Source: Thelonectria olida | Lineage: Eukaryota > Ascomycota > Sordariomycetes > Hypocreales > Nectriaceae | Assembly (NCBI GenBank): GCA_020736575.1 | Contig: JAGPYM010000001.1 | Span: forward strand, 3,720,001-3,784,000 | Direction: 5' to 3' | Length of the DNA: 64,000 nt | In this document: piece by piece, positions 34,344 through 45,276 of the stretch | How the letters are laid out: every line of letters begins with the position of its first letter | Numbering within the stretch: the first letter of the stretch is position 1 | Translations under genes and position numbers: made by a program | Notes under the pieces: generated by a model | The model's input: the letters and a program-made list of their open reading frames with translations, nothing else | Database searches by the model: none | Told to the model about the DNA's origin: nothing

Positions 34344-35626
34344 TTAGAAGTTCTCCTTGCCCGAGAATCTCTCGTTCTGGACAATCTCGATCCAGTATCC
34401 ATCGGGGTCCAGGAGGAAGGCAACGTTCTTCATCCGTCCGTCAGTGAGTCTCTTCTTCCAGCTGATATCCAGCTCCTCAAAACGATGGCAGGCCGCCTCC
34501 AAGTTGTCGACCGAGATGCCTATAAATGTATGATTAGCTAACAGCTTCCCACAAGAAGTCCCACGCCCGATGATCTTCTCTCCGCCTCGCGGAAACCTCG
34601 CCAGACATGGGCCAAAGCAACAACTTACAAATATGACCAAACCCTTGAGGGTCCTTGTTTCCATCGTGATAAGAAAATTTCTCGTCCTTTTCGGTCCCGT
34701 AATTCCATGTGAGCTCAAGGAGGCCCTCTCGAGTGGGAACATCGAACTTGTCAGTGAAAGGTCGGTTGCCGGGGTACCCAAGGAAGTAGAGGTTGAAACC
34801 GGCATCCTTGTTTTCCAGAGTTGCCACCAGGCTCATGCCGAGAACGTCCTGGTAGTACTTTAGGGATTTCTCAGCATCCTTGACACGGATCATAGTGTGG
34901 TTCTGTAACGTCAGCCAGATCCTCTTTCATATGGGCCAGCAGGTCATACCATAGTGTAGGTTGATTCGTCAGTCTCCTTCACGTCCTCGGTTTCCAAGTG
35001 GTTATTACGGGCAATAACCTCAATCCAGTAGCCATCGGGATCGAGAACAAAAGCAATCTGCTTCATTCGGCCGTCGCTGAGTTTCTTCTGGAACTTGTAG
35101 CCCGCATCCTCGATTCGCTGGCAGGCAGCCTGAATGTTGTCGACAGAAATGCACAAATGGCCAAAGCCACGATGCGGCTCAGCATTGCCATTGTTCACCT
35201 TGTATTCGGGATCATTCTCCGTGCCGTAGTTGTGGGTTAGTTCTACAACGCCCTCTCGGTCGAAAACAGAGTTGCCGGAACTTTGGGCGTTGGGAGAGTC
35301 GTAAGCCAGGAAGTAGAGATCAAACTTGCTGTCGGGGAACTCGAGTTTCTTGATGAGGCTCAGGCCCAGAAACTCGTAAAACTTGACTTGAATTCAAGAA
35401 GACATCAAGTTAGTGAATACATCCATTGACAAGCTGGGGACCTAGGGACCGTTGCCGGAACGGGCCGGCGGACAACAAGGTGTGTGGGTGCCGACATACC
35501 GGATTCCTTAGGGTCCTTGACTCGAATCCTAGTCGAGCGTTAGCACCTGCAGGGTTGATAATCGAGTCTAGGGACTTACATCGAGTGATTGAACTTGTAG
35601 TTGTTCGTGTCGGTAGTGGCAGCCAT
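34344..35626 (-). CDS. GLO1: Glyoxalase I (lactoylglutathione lyase), two-domain
   Basis: complement(join(34344..34519,34629..34902,34950..35386,35500..35528,35580..35626)), 320 aa, five exons; exon 2 is only 29 nt. The enzyme isomerises the glutathione-methylglyoxal hemithioacetal to S-lactoylglutathione in the cytosol. Two homologous glyoxalase domains lie in one chain, as in yeast Glo1 (326 aa). Each has the full metal-ligand set: FNHSMIRVKD, VELTHNYGTE, GFGHLCISVDN and GYWIEV in the first, and NHTMIRVKDAE, LELTWNYGTE, GFGHICISVDN and GYWIEI in the second. Keeping all ligands in both halves suggests two working active sites, as in yeast. All four joins keep the conserved readings; the smallest intron is 47 nt. 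Confidence 0.95.
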
Positions 35627-37100
35627 GGTGACCGATCTCACTTGGTTCCCTAGTAGATACATTGATGAGTGAGAAGCTCAAGGGACCAGACAACGAGAAC
35701 AACTTAGTTACCTTTGTAGAATGGGTAAATGGGAAGTTTAGGGAAAGATAGAATGTTCTGGAGCGCTCTTAGACGTTGTCCGGCTCTCGAGAAGTTCATT
35801 TGGATGAGGCAAAAGCGTTTACTGTTGTGGGACGGATAAACGGCGATTGATAGCTTGGGCTGGTGTTGAACCCCTCTATCAGCGCTGCCCCACTTGGCGG
35901 GGGTAACGCCGCGCTGACGTCAAGAACCCGGCCGTTGATGATTGGGTAAGGACGACACGAGATGTGAAGAGAGGGATCGCTAAGTCTGGGGGCTTTGGGC
36001 GTAATTGTTTAGGGTTCCAGAGAAGTTCGATTCGTATCCAACTTAGTTAGGTAGACATACTTATGGGTAGGAGCTTCCATCATTTGCGGAATGCCCGGAG
36101 CTTCATGGCGGTAATATTTTGCCAAAGCTTTCCGAGCCAAGCAGATCATCTCAGCCAAGATGGAATTATCACCTTGTGTTTAACAAAACAGTATGCTACA
36201 TGGTCATTTCAGCTGAAAACTTCAATAGTTTCTTCTTCATCTATCGCTTTTTATCTCATGATTGAATCTCAGAACATGTAATTACATGTAGTCTAGGGTA
36301 AGTGACGAGGAACGGGATCCGTGACAAGTCATGATCAGTAACGAGCGTACTGAGGCAAGCACAACAATCCTGGCTGTTATGGAATCTCATCCAAGCCTAA
36401 GGCATGTTACGGACCAAAGTAAACAGACAGCGTAACGGTTAGTTAAACATTCGCACTTCTTTTGTCGATATCTGAACTGGGCTCGTCCACCACAGACTCA
36501 CCATAATGGAAACCTCATGGTTACGAAGTGAGTTCCCTGCGATGGTAGCTTGTGCCCAACCTGCAAAACGACAAGTTACTTTCAACAATACCCAGGCTCT
36601 TCCAATTGCAAGCTCAAGACCACTTTCGACGTAGAAAATAGCTTTCCAATTGATTCATGTCCCTCGTCGGCTATACCCTTGATGACACCCCCCAGTCCAT
36701 GACAGTGCGGGGCTGCCAATCCATGTCACTAATATAAATAAAAGTCGACTTGAGACTGTGAACCGTGCCGCTTTCGACTTGTATGATTAGCCGCCCATCT
36801 CTGCTCGACTGTACAGCCTCATCCTTCTCCAACACTTCACCCCCTCTCGTTTGTCGACATCGCTCCGAATACACATTGAAGCACAGCGTGCTATGTGGTA
36901 TGGCGATATTTTCTTTATTTGCCCCCGTCGATATCGCGCTTTAATCATCGAAAACCACCGCGAACCGATGAGGTTGATCCCAACGTCATACCGCTTTGAC
37001 TCCATCTCTCCAACGCCCTAAATTGCGAATCTGCGAGACTGCGACGCCGTGACCGACGCTCCAAATACTTGCCTTGCCTACCTCCCTCACATTGTCCCCC
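35627..37100. other. Divergent intergenic region, GLO1 promoter
   Basis: Promoters of GLO1 (left) and the disordered-protein gene (right). A perfect TGACGTCA lies at 35915-35922. Otherwise no gene is visible. Confidence 0.6.
35915..35922. promoter_or_regulatory. CRE-type palindrome TGACGTCA upstream of GLO1
   Basis: A perfect cyclic-AMP-response-type element about 290 nt before the GLO1 start. Atf1/AtfA bZIP factors bind it in stress responses; control of GLO1 by such a factor is inference. Confidence 0.4.
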
Positions 37101-39088
37101 ATGGAGCGCCAAACCATGCTCATGGTCGACCCGTATGACGACTCGGCCGTCATGGACGAACAGGCAGGTGCCGACTCCATCTCGAGGACCCAGGGTCGAT
37201 CGCCCTTGACAAAGAACCGATCCATGTCCGATGGAGGAGGCACTCCCGTCAAACTGTCGCCCTCGCCGCACATCATCGAAGCATCCCGTAGAACCTCCAA
37301 GGACGATAGCACTCTACCCGATGACCTCACGCCAGTAACTCCTCGTCGCCTCGATTTTGGCTCCCGGGGCTTAGCGCTACCTCCTCGCGAATTCACTCCT
37401 CCTCCCGCTGCCTCGAATCCCTACGTGAAGCCCGCGCCTCTCTCTCCCAAGCTCGACCACTCTCAAATCTACGCTTCGCCGACAAATATCCTCCCTCGTC
37501 GTTCTCGCGGTCTCGATTTCTCACGCGCCGCCACCAGTCTGCACCATTCGACCCTCGCCGAGCAATCGTCCCCAGATTCTTCTCCCACCGCTGGGGGCCG
37601 TGCGATGAATATACCAACCAGGAGGAGTCATTATGGAGGACCAGAACAAACATCGACGTCCTTGTGGTCTGTAATGGGTAGCCAGGAGAAGATGCATGTC
37701 AGTGGTTCTCTGGGAAGCACGCATGCTGTTGGGTCGGACTCCTCAAGTAGCTCAGACGACGATGACTTGATGGACGAAGACATGGAGGAGACATATGTGA
37801 CGACACCCCAGGTGTCCAGGATCCGACCCATGGGTTCCGGTGTCTCGGGTATACCATTTGGATCTCCAGCCATGAGCAGCCTTGCAAGCTTCCAGCAGCG
37901 CCAACGCCCTCGAAAACAACAGAAGAAGAAGGGACGTGGGCCGTTTGGCCTTGGATTTAGCAACTCCTCTGCCGCCATTTCCAAGTCACCACCCAGCACT
38001 ATCGCTCGCGCCAGACGGGAGAGCATCAGCTGGCAGGCGAACCAGTTGCACATTTCAGGAGCGGATACGGATGAAGGCGAAGCGCTGGGTGATGGGCAGC
38101 GGGGTGTGATACGGAGGGTGGTTACGCGACGTGGGAACCTACTAGTAAGTTAACTTCGTTCTATGAGCTGCAAACTACACCGTTGCTGACATCCATATAG
38201 CCAAAGACGAAGACCTTCGCTCGGATCCGGGCTGCTCTCATGGAGGAAGGGGCCCCGGCCGAATCCGAGTCCCGACGAGAAGCAGAGGTTGTCAAACAAG
38301 TTTGGGAAGGCGACAATGCCCATGAACCCAGGATTCCTCCATCAGCTGCCATGGAATCAACGCAAACGACCGCGACAGCCACAACGGCACCCTCTTCGCC
38401 CACCTTGACACAACAGGATTCTATGGAAGATGTTGCTGATGAAGACATGATGGTTGACTTATCTATCGGTCTCTCAAGTAGCTTCAAGCAGCATGCTATG
38501 AAGAATTCCAAGGGTAAGACCTTTTGGGATACCTTTTCCGAGTCAAGTAGCATTGGTGGTGCAAGGACCACGCCACCTCCAGCAGCATTCTTACCCCGGG
38601 GCTCCTCTTCAGGTGTGAGTGAGGATGTTGCTATGGATTCTCCATCTCTGGGTGGACTTGTAAGTGCCCCTGTTTGTCCATCAGGGACGTGCTCTAACAA
38701 TGAATAGGGCAACGGCCAAATACCCCCCACTGCTGCTGAAATCACTCGTCGCATTAACAGCAAACGTCGTCGCGATGATGACTTTGACCCCGTTAGCTTC
38801 AAGCGACGTGCCGTGAGCCCTGGTATGAGTGCGCACAACTCACCCATTATGCAGAGTCCCCTTCAGCGAGATGTTCAGCCTTGGGGCTCCGTCTCTCGTC
38901 CTAGTAGCAACGGCGGAGAGAAGGCACCGAGCAGCGCCCCCAGCGAGACTGGTAACAGCACCCCAGGTGCGCTTTCTGGCGCCAGCTCTACTGCCGCTCC
39001 CTCTGGCCGTGTCAACGGCAAAGGACGGGTGGGATTCCAACGCATGATCGACACCAACGATGGCATTATGAGGATGAGCATCGAATAG
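37101..39088 (+). CDS. Conserved-looking disordered protein, unrecognised
   Basis: join(37101..38144,38201..38659,38708..39088), 627 aa; introns of 56 and 48 nt, both phase 0. The first ATG in frame is at 37101. Most of the chain is low complexity: Ser/Pro-rich with many SP and TP sites (possible CDK or MAPK targets), an acidic run SSSSSDDDDLMDEDMEE, and a basic patch RQRPRKQQKKKGRG. One compact segment spans the first intron (VVTRRGNLL joined to PKTKTFARIRAALMEE), followed by SRREAEVVKQVWE. It looks like a conserved helical motif. The tail has a nuclear-localisation-like SKRRRDDDFDPVSFKRR. I do not recognise the family. A phosphoregulated nuclear protein is a guess from composition. Confidence 0.75.
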
Positions 39089-39660
39089 TCCAAGCACACA
39101 GATACCTTTGTGCAGATTTTCTCTTTGGCAAGCAAGCCTGTTGCGTTCATGTGGGATTTCTTTTTTGTTCTTGGCCCCCTGAAAATCCTGTTTGGGGCCA
39201 TTTGATTTTGGTGGCTAGGGAGGCATGGACTGCATTTCGAGGCGTTACAATGGACGGATTTTGGGGATGCGGTTTCTTTCTTTCTTTCAGTTGATCAGCG
39301 CCGGAGGCAGAACATATCCTGGGACCTCTACCGGACAACGAGGGCGGGCAATATAGATTTCCTACACGTTTTACTTGATTGTAATAACCTTTGAAAAGGG
39401 GAGACAGCGAATGCACAAGCAGAAAAAGCGTATCTGAAGAAGCGTCATTTCCATGCGTGATAACATGTATAAGAGGTCATGCATTGCCCCCGTCTTTGGT
39501 ATCTACCTAATTCAACACTCCAAACGCCCCGTGAGAGATATGTAACCTGATAAGCCCTGTTCATCTCTGTAAGGAACCTGTGTATTCCGGAAAGCCCAGC
39601 CGCTAAACGCCACGAATGCTAGACATCATCATCGCTCCGTTGTAAGTCTACTCTACTGCT
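39089..39660. other. Intergenic region between convergent genes
   Basis: 3' flanks of the disordered-protein gene and the roadblock-like gene. Nothing else seen. Confidence 0.6.
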
Positions 39661-40395
39661 CTACTCAACGCCAACACCTTCCTCAGGGACAGTGAGAGTA
39701 CCGAGCTTATCGTCCAACCACCGGGATAGCTCAGATGCATGGCGACGCAACGCAACCACGGCCGCTCCCGCCGGGCTTGTTGTCGTGCTATCGAGGCTCG
39801 CCGTCGTCTGGCCTCCCGTGCTGATCATGCTATCAGCCTCGCCAGGGCTCCCGACGTGCGAGACGTCACCGGAGCGGTCGTGCGGGTGCAAATGGGCATG
39901 ATCGCTCACGGCGTCCTGGGCGGGACCAACACATACGAAGAGCAGGCCGCACTTGAGGCGACGGATAACGACGGTACCGCCGCTGAGCTGGACGGTGATG
40001 GTCGCGGGCTTGATGGGCTTTGGCTTTGGGGCAGATGGATACTGGTGTTGTGACTGGCTCAGCTGGTCGTCGTCGTCGTCGCTGCGGGCTTGGTCATCGT
40101 CGTCATCGTCGTCCTCGTTGAGCGGCGGGGAGCTGCCAATGGGGTCGGGCGTGCGGGAGCCGGGAAGGGCAGACGGCAGGGCGGGCGAGGAGGACGAGTG
40201 GATGGTGAGGAGGGAGGCGGCAACGGTGGCGTGGGTGCGCAGGACAGAGACGGGTTGGGGGCTTGCGTGGGCGAGGAGCTTGCCGTGAGGAGTGGTGAGG
40301 AGGAGTGTGGGCAAGGCGGGCGTCTGGTTGGCGTGGAGGAAGGCCGTGAGGCGCTTCGTGAGGAGAAGAGGAGGCGTGGGATTTGGATGGGACAT
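39661..40395 (-). CDS. Roadblock/LC7-like domain protein (possible LAMTOR-type)
   Basis: Single-exon gene, 244 aa. An N-terminal helix (LLLTKRLTAFLHAN) is followed by TLLLTTPHGKLLAHAS, the helix-then-strand-turn-strand start of a roadblock/MglB fold. An acidic, disordered insertion (NEDDDDDDD ... SDDDDD) splits the domain. After it, TITVQLSGGTVVIRRL and KCGLLFVCVGP supply the later beta strands. A C-terminal helix with LRRHASELSRWLDDKL ends the protein. Roadblock proteins of this kind scaffold small GTPases, for example LAMTOR2/Ego subunits at the vacuole and MglB in bacteria. Assignment to one of these is not possible by eye. The Asp/Ser-rich insertion is long compared with known family members. 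Confidence 0.65.
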   Translation of the reverse strand: MSHPNPTPPLLLTKRLTAFLHANQTPALPTLLLTTPHGKLLAHASPQPVSVLRTHATVAASLLTIHSSSSPALPSALPGSRTPDPIGSSPPLNEDDDDDDDQARSDDDDDQLSQSQHQYPSAPKPKPIKPATITVQLSGGTVVIRRLKCGLLFVCVGPAQDAVSDHAHLHPHDRSGDVSHVGSPGEADSMISTGGQTTASLDSTTTSPAGAAVVALRRHASELSRWLDDKLGTLTVPEEGVGVE

Positions 40396-41190
40396 GTGGA
40401 ATAGCTATGTAGGTGAATTTATCTCGAGTCTGTGAGGGTTGAACGGCAGGGCAGAAGCGTGCGTGGATAGCGGAAGCTGGTTCGGAGCTTTTAAAAGAGC
40501 GGGCAGGGACAAGCTGTAGTTATTGGATCCGTGTCGATGGGGAAAGCCGCGGGATTTGCAGCGACGGGAAACAGCAAACACCAGGCAGACAATCGCGTGA
40601 TGGGCTCTCGGCGACGCCAAATATACGAAGCGATAGTTCGGTGTCTTGTTACAGAGTGTCGTGGCGAGCAGAAATGGGCAGATTTGGAGGGTTGCTGCGA
40701 CCGAGGGAAGTTGAGCTTTGACGATGATGATGAGATGAAGGGAAGGCAACCAGCAAGCAAGCATTTGGGGAAATGTCCGGCCGATGGCGGGGCCGGTCAA
40801 AGGTCAAAGGGTCTTTCTTGGGTGCGTCGCTTTCAGACGGGGCCAGTCCCATCCATGGCAGTCGGTCTGTCTGGGTCTCAGGGCTGCTCTTACCCGCTGT
40901 GGTCGGTGAGGTAGGTCACTCAGTGACCTACTACGTGAGTAGGTACCTACCTAGGGAGGCAAGGAGGGGGGGAGGGAAAGGACGTGCGGGGTCCCATTCG
41001 GGTGGATGCTTCCTTTCCGCCTGACGACAAAGACGGGACGCCAATTGGGCTCCGCCGATTGCCATGGGTCGTGTAAGATCATTGGGTCGATATTTGCTGT
41101 CATGGGATTGGATCTTTCAAATCGAGTACGTATTCGTAAATGGAATAACCAGTCAATAATAGAATGACAAAGTACAAGTAAAACCTTCCT
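40396..41190. other. Intergenic region
   Basis: Promoter of the roadblock-like gene and 3' flank of the pseudokinase gene. Contains a short AGGTACCTACCT palindrome near 40942. No gene supported. Confidence 0.55.
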
Positions 41191-42611
41191 CTATTGCTTC
41201 GCTTTCTTCGCCTCCTCCCTGGCCTGCATAGCTTGGTATCGATCCCACAAGTCATCCTCCAGGTCGCGATAGTCGCCCGCAAAGTTGTCCTTCCAAAGAC
41301 GGTAGGCCTTTTCGACTGCGGTCCATACAGTTCTCATATGCTCGAGATTTGACTGCCGCTTAGGATCCGTCTTCAACAAGTTGGTGACGAGGTCTCTCAG
41401 AAGACTCGAATACCGCGCCCGAGACATGTACGTGTTGATGTTGATGACGGGTTCTTCGCAGTGGTGTTGCGGCGGACATGGTTTCCAATCACCATAGTCG
41501 ACGTCGAGGCACTCGTCAGGGGATACGTGATTGCAGCCTCCGATCAAACACCCACAGCGTTCGCCCTGGTCACCCTGCTCGTTGTGGCTAAGGCAGCCCT
41601 TTGACCTGCACCACACGATGTGGCTGCACCCGCAATATTTGCAGCAGAGCGTGGGTAGTTCGCCCGTCATCATGGTGAAGACGATGGAGCCAATGGTCCA
41701 GAGCTCACGTCGGAGATCGTACTGACGCTCGGCCTAAAGATAAATGTAAGAACGAATGGAAACCTAGTCAAAGTCTAAACTCTTACCTCTGGAAATGAGT
41801 CCCAAGGGCGAGTAGACTTGTTTACAATAACCGACAACAACGATTCGTGCCCACGGTGTCTGTTCTGTGCACAACCCGGCCGACGCGTCTCTGACCTATC
41901 ATGCCGCACTTTGGGGTAGTGATGGCTGCTCACGAATGCATTGGCAAAGTTCCCCAGCTTGCATTTTCCGTAGGTTTCGGTTCCTCGAGGGTGCTGGAAG
42001 AAGATGTTGGTGGCATGAATGTCACGGTGCAGAATAGGCGCCCAGTCCATTTCTGGCCAGATGACATTCTCAAGCGGGTTCCTTGGGTCGACCTCCATAC
42101 GCCGGTTGACGTACATTCCATCGTGCAAATAAGCAACGGCCCGGAGCAAGGAGCGAAGGACATGCCAGCAGAGGTCCTCGGGTAGATAAAAGTCGGGAGC
42201 ATTATCGGCTTCGTACGTGGCGAAGATGGTGGAGAGATTTGAGGCATCGCAAAAGTCCCAGACAAGATACGTCTTCTTATTCTCAGGCTTATTGTCGTCC
42301 TCTTTGGTTCGAGACATCGGGTAGACGTCGATGCGGCCAATGATGCTGACGAGGTTCTCGTGGTTGAGAAGCCGAGCCACAGCATCGCCCTGGTTCCCAT
42401 CGTACATCAAGCCTTGGAAAGCTTCTATATTGATGCCTTCTTCTCCGAACTGGCCATGTGAATCGCGGTCGCGAGGGCCGCGATAGGCGTTCATAGGACG
42501 AGCGAGATACTGTTCTCCGCGGGTGTCGCCTCGTTGGATGGCGATCCAGACATCCTCGCCGATCTCTTTGACAAGTTCAAACGTTGGGTTCGTGGGTGTA
42601 GCTGAGCCCAT
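41191..42611 (-). CDS. Predicted protein pseudokinase with cysteine-rich insertion
   Basis: complement(join(41191..41733,41787..42611)), 455 aa with one 53-nt phase-0 intron. The chain follows a protein-kinase plan: N-lobe, hinge-like TYLVWDFCDASNL, catalytic-loop LHRDIHATN (Asp197, Asn202), and αF ELWTIGSIVFTMMTGELP. Key residues are altered: the VAIK lysine appears as Arg38 (YLARPM), no proper glycine loop is seen, and DFG is replaced by NFA (Asn221), removing the usual Mg2+ ligand. Between αF and the rest of the C-lobe, residues 305-367 carry 12 cysteines and several histidines (CCKYCGC, WCRSKGC, ERCGC, GGCNH, CPPQHHC), like a zinc-binding insertion. Weak or no kinase activity is inferred; a scaffold role is possible. 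The tail is Lys/Glu-rich and helical. Confidence 0.8.
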
Positions 42612-45276
42612 GGCCTTTTTGGATTATGAGAAGATCATGGAGAAATATGTGGTTGACTTGGGAGAAACTGGGAGTCAATCTTTGACAAATATATGGCCTT
42701 CATTGATGGCGTGATGGGAGTTCTTTGTCAAGTTTTGCGGCATTGGCTGAGCACTTGCTCCATCCTGAAGCTGGGAGAACAAAGACACTGATTGCATACA
42801 CTTGTATTGGCGTCGATTCTTTGCTGTCTGTGCTTCCGCTTAGCTGAGGCTTCTTTGTCTACAGTGGTGAGAGCAATCATTTGCCAACAGCAGCGCAGGC
42901 TTGTCGCAAACAGGGCTCAAGGCGTCTTCTCAGAGGCAGAGGCCACCCTCAATAGATAGTGTCCGTATACGTCGTCATGGCGTGGGATCCTTTGGCAAAG
43001 AGAAAAGTGGATTAGGCTTTAACTCAAGGATGGGGTCTCCTTGTTGAAGGTTCAAGTGTATGCTTGCGGGATAATTGCGATTGTTGGGCCGTTTCAAACA
43101 AAATGAGGGTTGTTTGGACTGTCAACGAACGGATTTCGGCATGTCCATCCATGATCAACGCCAAGCCCAGGATGGGAGGACTCCGACAGAGGCTTGTCCA
43201 GGTCTGAATTTTGACTTCCAAACGCCGGAGGAGAATTCACCGAGGAAGCAAGATCAGTCGGATGGGTGTCGATCAGGAGGTCGATGGAATTGGCCGGTCA
43301 TCCCGACAGGAAGGGCGTCTGGAGTGCATGTGAAGGGACGTTTGGATGTCCTAATGAGGCCTGGTAAGACAAGGGAAAAACTTGTGCGTGTGTGCCGCGG
43401 CCACGATGATGCTTGTGCGAGGGAGGAGAGACGGGCACTTTGTGTCATGGATTGACGCGGGGGAGGAGGCAGCCGGGGGAAATACCCGAGGTTTCATGCA
43501 AGCGCAGTGAGACTGCGAAGGAAGAGCAACGTGTCGGGCCGGACGAGGGAGGGGACTTGAATCCTTTCGGTGATGTGTGTGACTGGTCTGAAACGGCTTG
43601 TGTCGCTGAATGGGCTGTTGACTTTTTGCGCTGTGCAACGCGTGAGATTGCAACGGGAGGAAGTTTCGGTCAGTCGGTAAGACTTGAGATGACTGCGTGG
43701 CGGCTATTTGTTTTTCTCTCAACAATCATTGAGAGAGAAAGAATGAGAGCAAGTCGATAGACGGGCGGTTAGCAATCCCCGGACGGATCAACCAAGGATT
43801 GGATGAGATGCATTTGGGTTCCGTGTGGCGGTTGGACCCTCGTTTGAGAATTGGAGGCTTGCATGTCCCGATGCTGTGATCAGCAGGGGGTGCTCACCAG
43901 CCTCACGCAACCATTCAAGCAGGCTGCGTTCGTCGGGCTAGTATCTTAGTTCCTGCTTCTTGAGTTATTGCGAGAAGCTGGAAACGGATCTTGGAGTTCC
44001 TGAGACCTATTCTGAGCGCTGGTTCGTCAAGATCAACTTCCACTTGCCCCTTTGTCTCTGATCCTCGAAGAGTCGCCGCCAATCATCACGGCTTCACGGC
44101 GACACCAAGACGGCAGCCCTGTCAGGGCTAAGCCTCATGCAGTCATGGGCGGTTGGTTCCTGCGTACGGTGCCACGCCCCCCCGGTCGGGTGCGGCCACC
44201 GTCGACGGACATGGCTTGCATCTCTCCACATGGAACAATTTGACATGGGAGATGATTAAGTATGGGAGAGTTAATGACAGGGTCCATTTGGCGGGCGTTC
44301 CATTCCACACTGAGTAGGTCGTCAGAGTGGTTTAATACGTATCCGTACTGATAGGAAGAAATTACTGAGGTGTTCGTTCATATGCACAATCACCTCAGTT
44401 AGGGAAGTCGCAGTCTACCTACCTGCCGTCTACCATCATCTCCCCGCCAGACCTCTTCCTCCTCCTCCTCCTCCTCTTGCTCTCTCCATTCCATTAGGTA
44501 CACCAGCTCCAGCTTCCCCATTGCCATGGCCGTCACATTAAGCCACTGCCTCTCTTGTCGCTCGTTTGTTCCATTCCACTAGACCTGCAACCAGCCGACA
44601 ACAAGCTACAACACATCGTTTTCTTCTCGTTTATTTTTGATCGCTTGTTTGCTCTCCCTTTCCTCTTGTCTCTCTCCATCCATCTCGCGCCCAACACTCT
44701 CGCTTCACCTCACCTTTCGATACCACCACTTTCTCTCACTTGGTGATCTGATTACCGCAACGGCACTGCATTCAACTTTTGGCCCGCGAATGCTCCCAAC
44801 ACTCTTTGCCAACTATTCGTACTTTCTACGAATAAACCATCACTCAATCACCGACAATCGACATGCGCTTCTCTTCGCGATCCTGACGACCCACCAGCAC
44901 GCACCGACCAGCAAGGTCCCCCAACTCTGCTAGTCAAACACCCGCCCACCCGCCACACCCTGTCTCTCTCTTGCTCTCTTGATCCCTCCTCCGTCTCAAG
45001 ACGTCTCACTCTCTTCTCTTCTCTATTTTTCTTTTTGTTGTTTCTTTAGTTGCCAGACGGGGATTCCGCACCGAATCGACCTCGAAAAGACTGCTCTGGA
45101 TAGCAGCACAGTCGACACCTTCGCAGGCGAGGATCGATCTGTCTCAACGGCCGGACCGCCAACTGTCCAACTTCTCTTCGTCTTAGATACCCGATTCATT
45201 CTTTCACCACACCGATTTTCTTATTCCGGCAGGCCCTTCATTCGTTATTCTTCATTCAACTCTTTACTCAGCCAAA
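42612..45276. other. Divergent intergenic region upstream of the pseudokinase and KCH genes
   Basis: About 2.7 kb without a supported gene. The last 850 nt before the Kch1-type start is strongly pyrimidine-rich (CCTCCTCCT at 44457-44480, TCTCTCT stretches near 44670 and 44960), as in long leaders of expressed fungal genes. Frames up to about 150 codons there look like chance. Confidence 0.6.
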
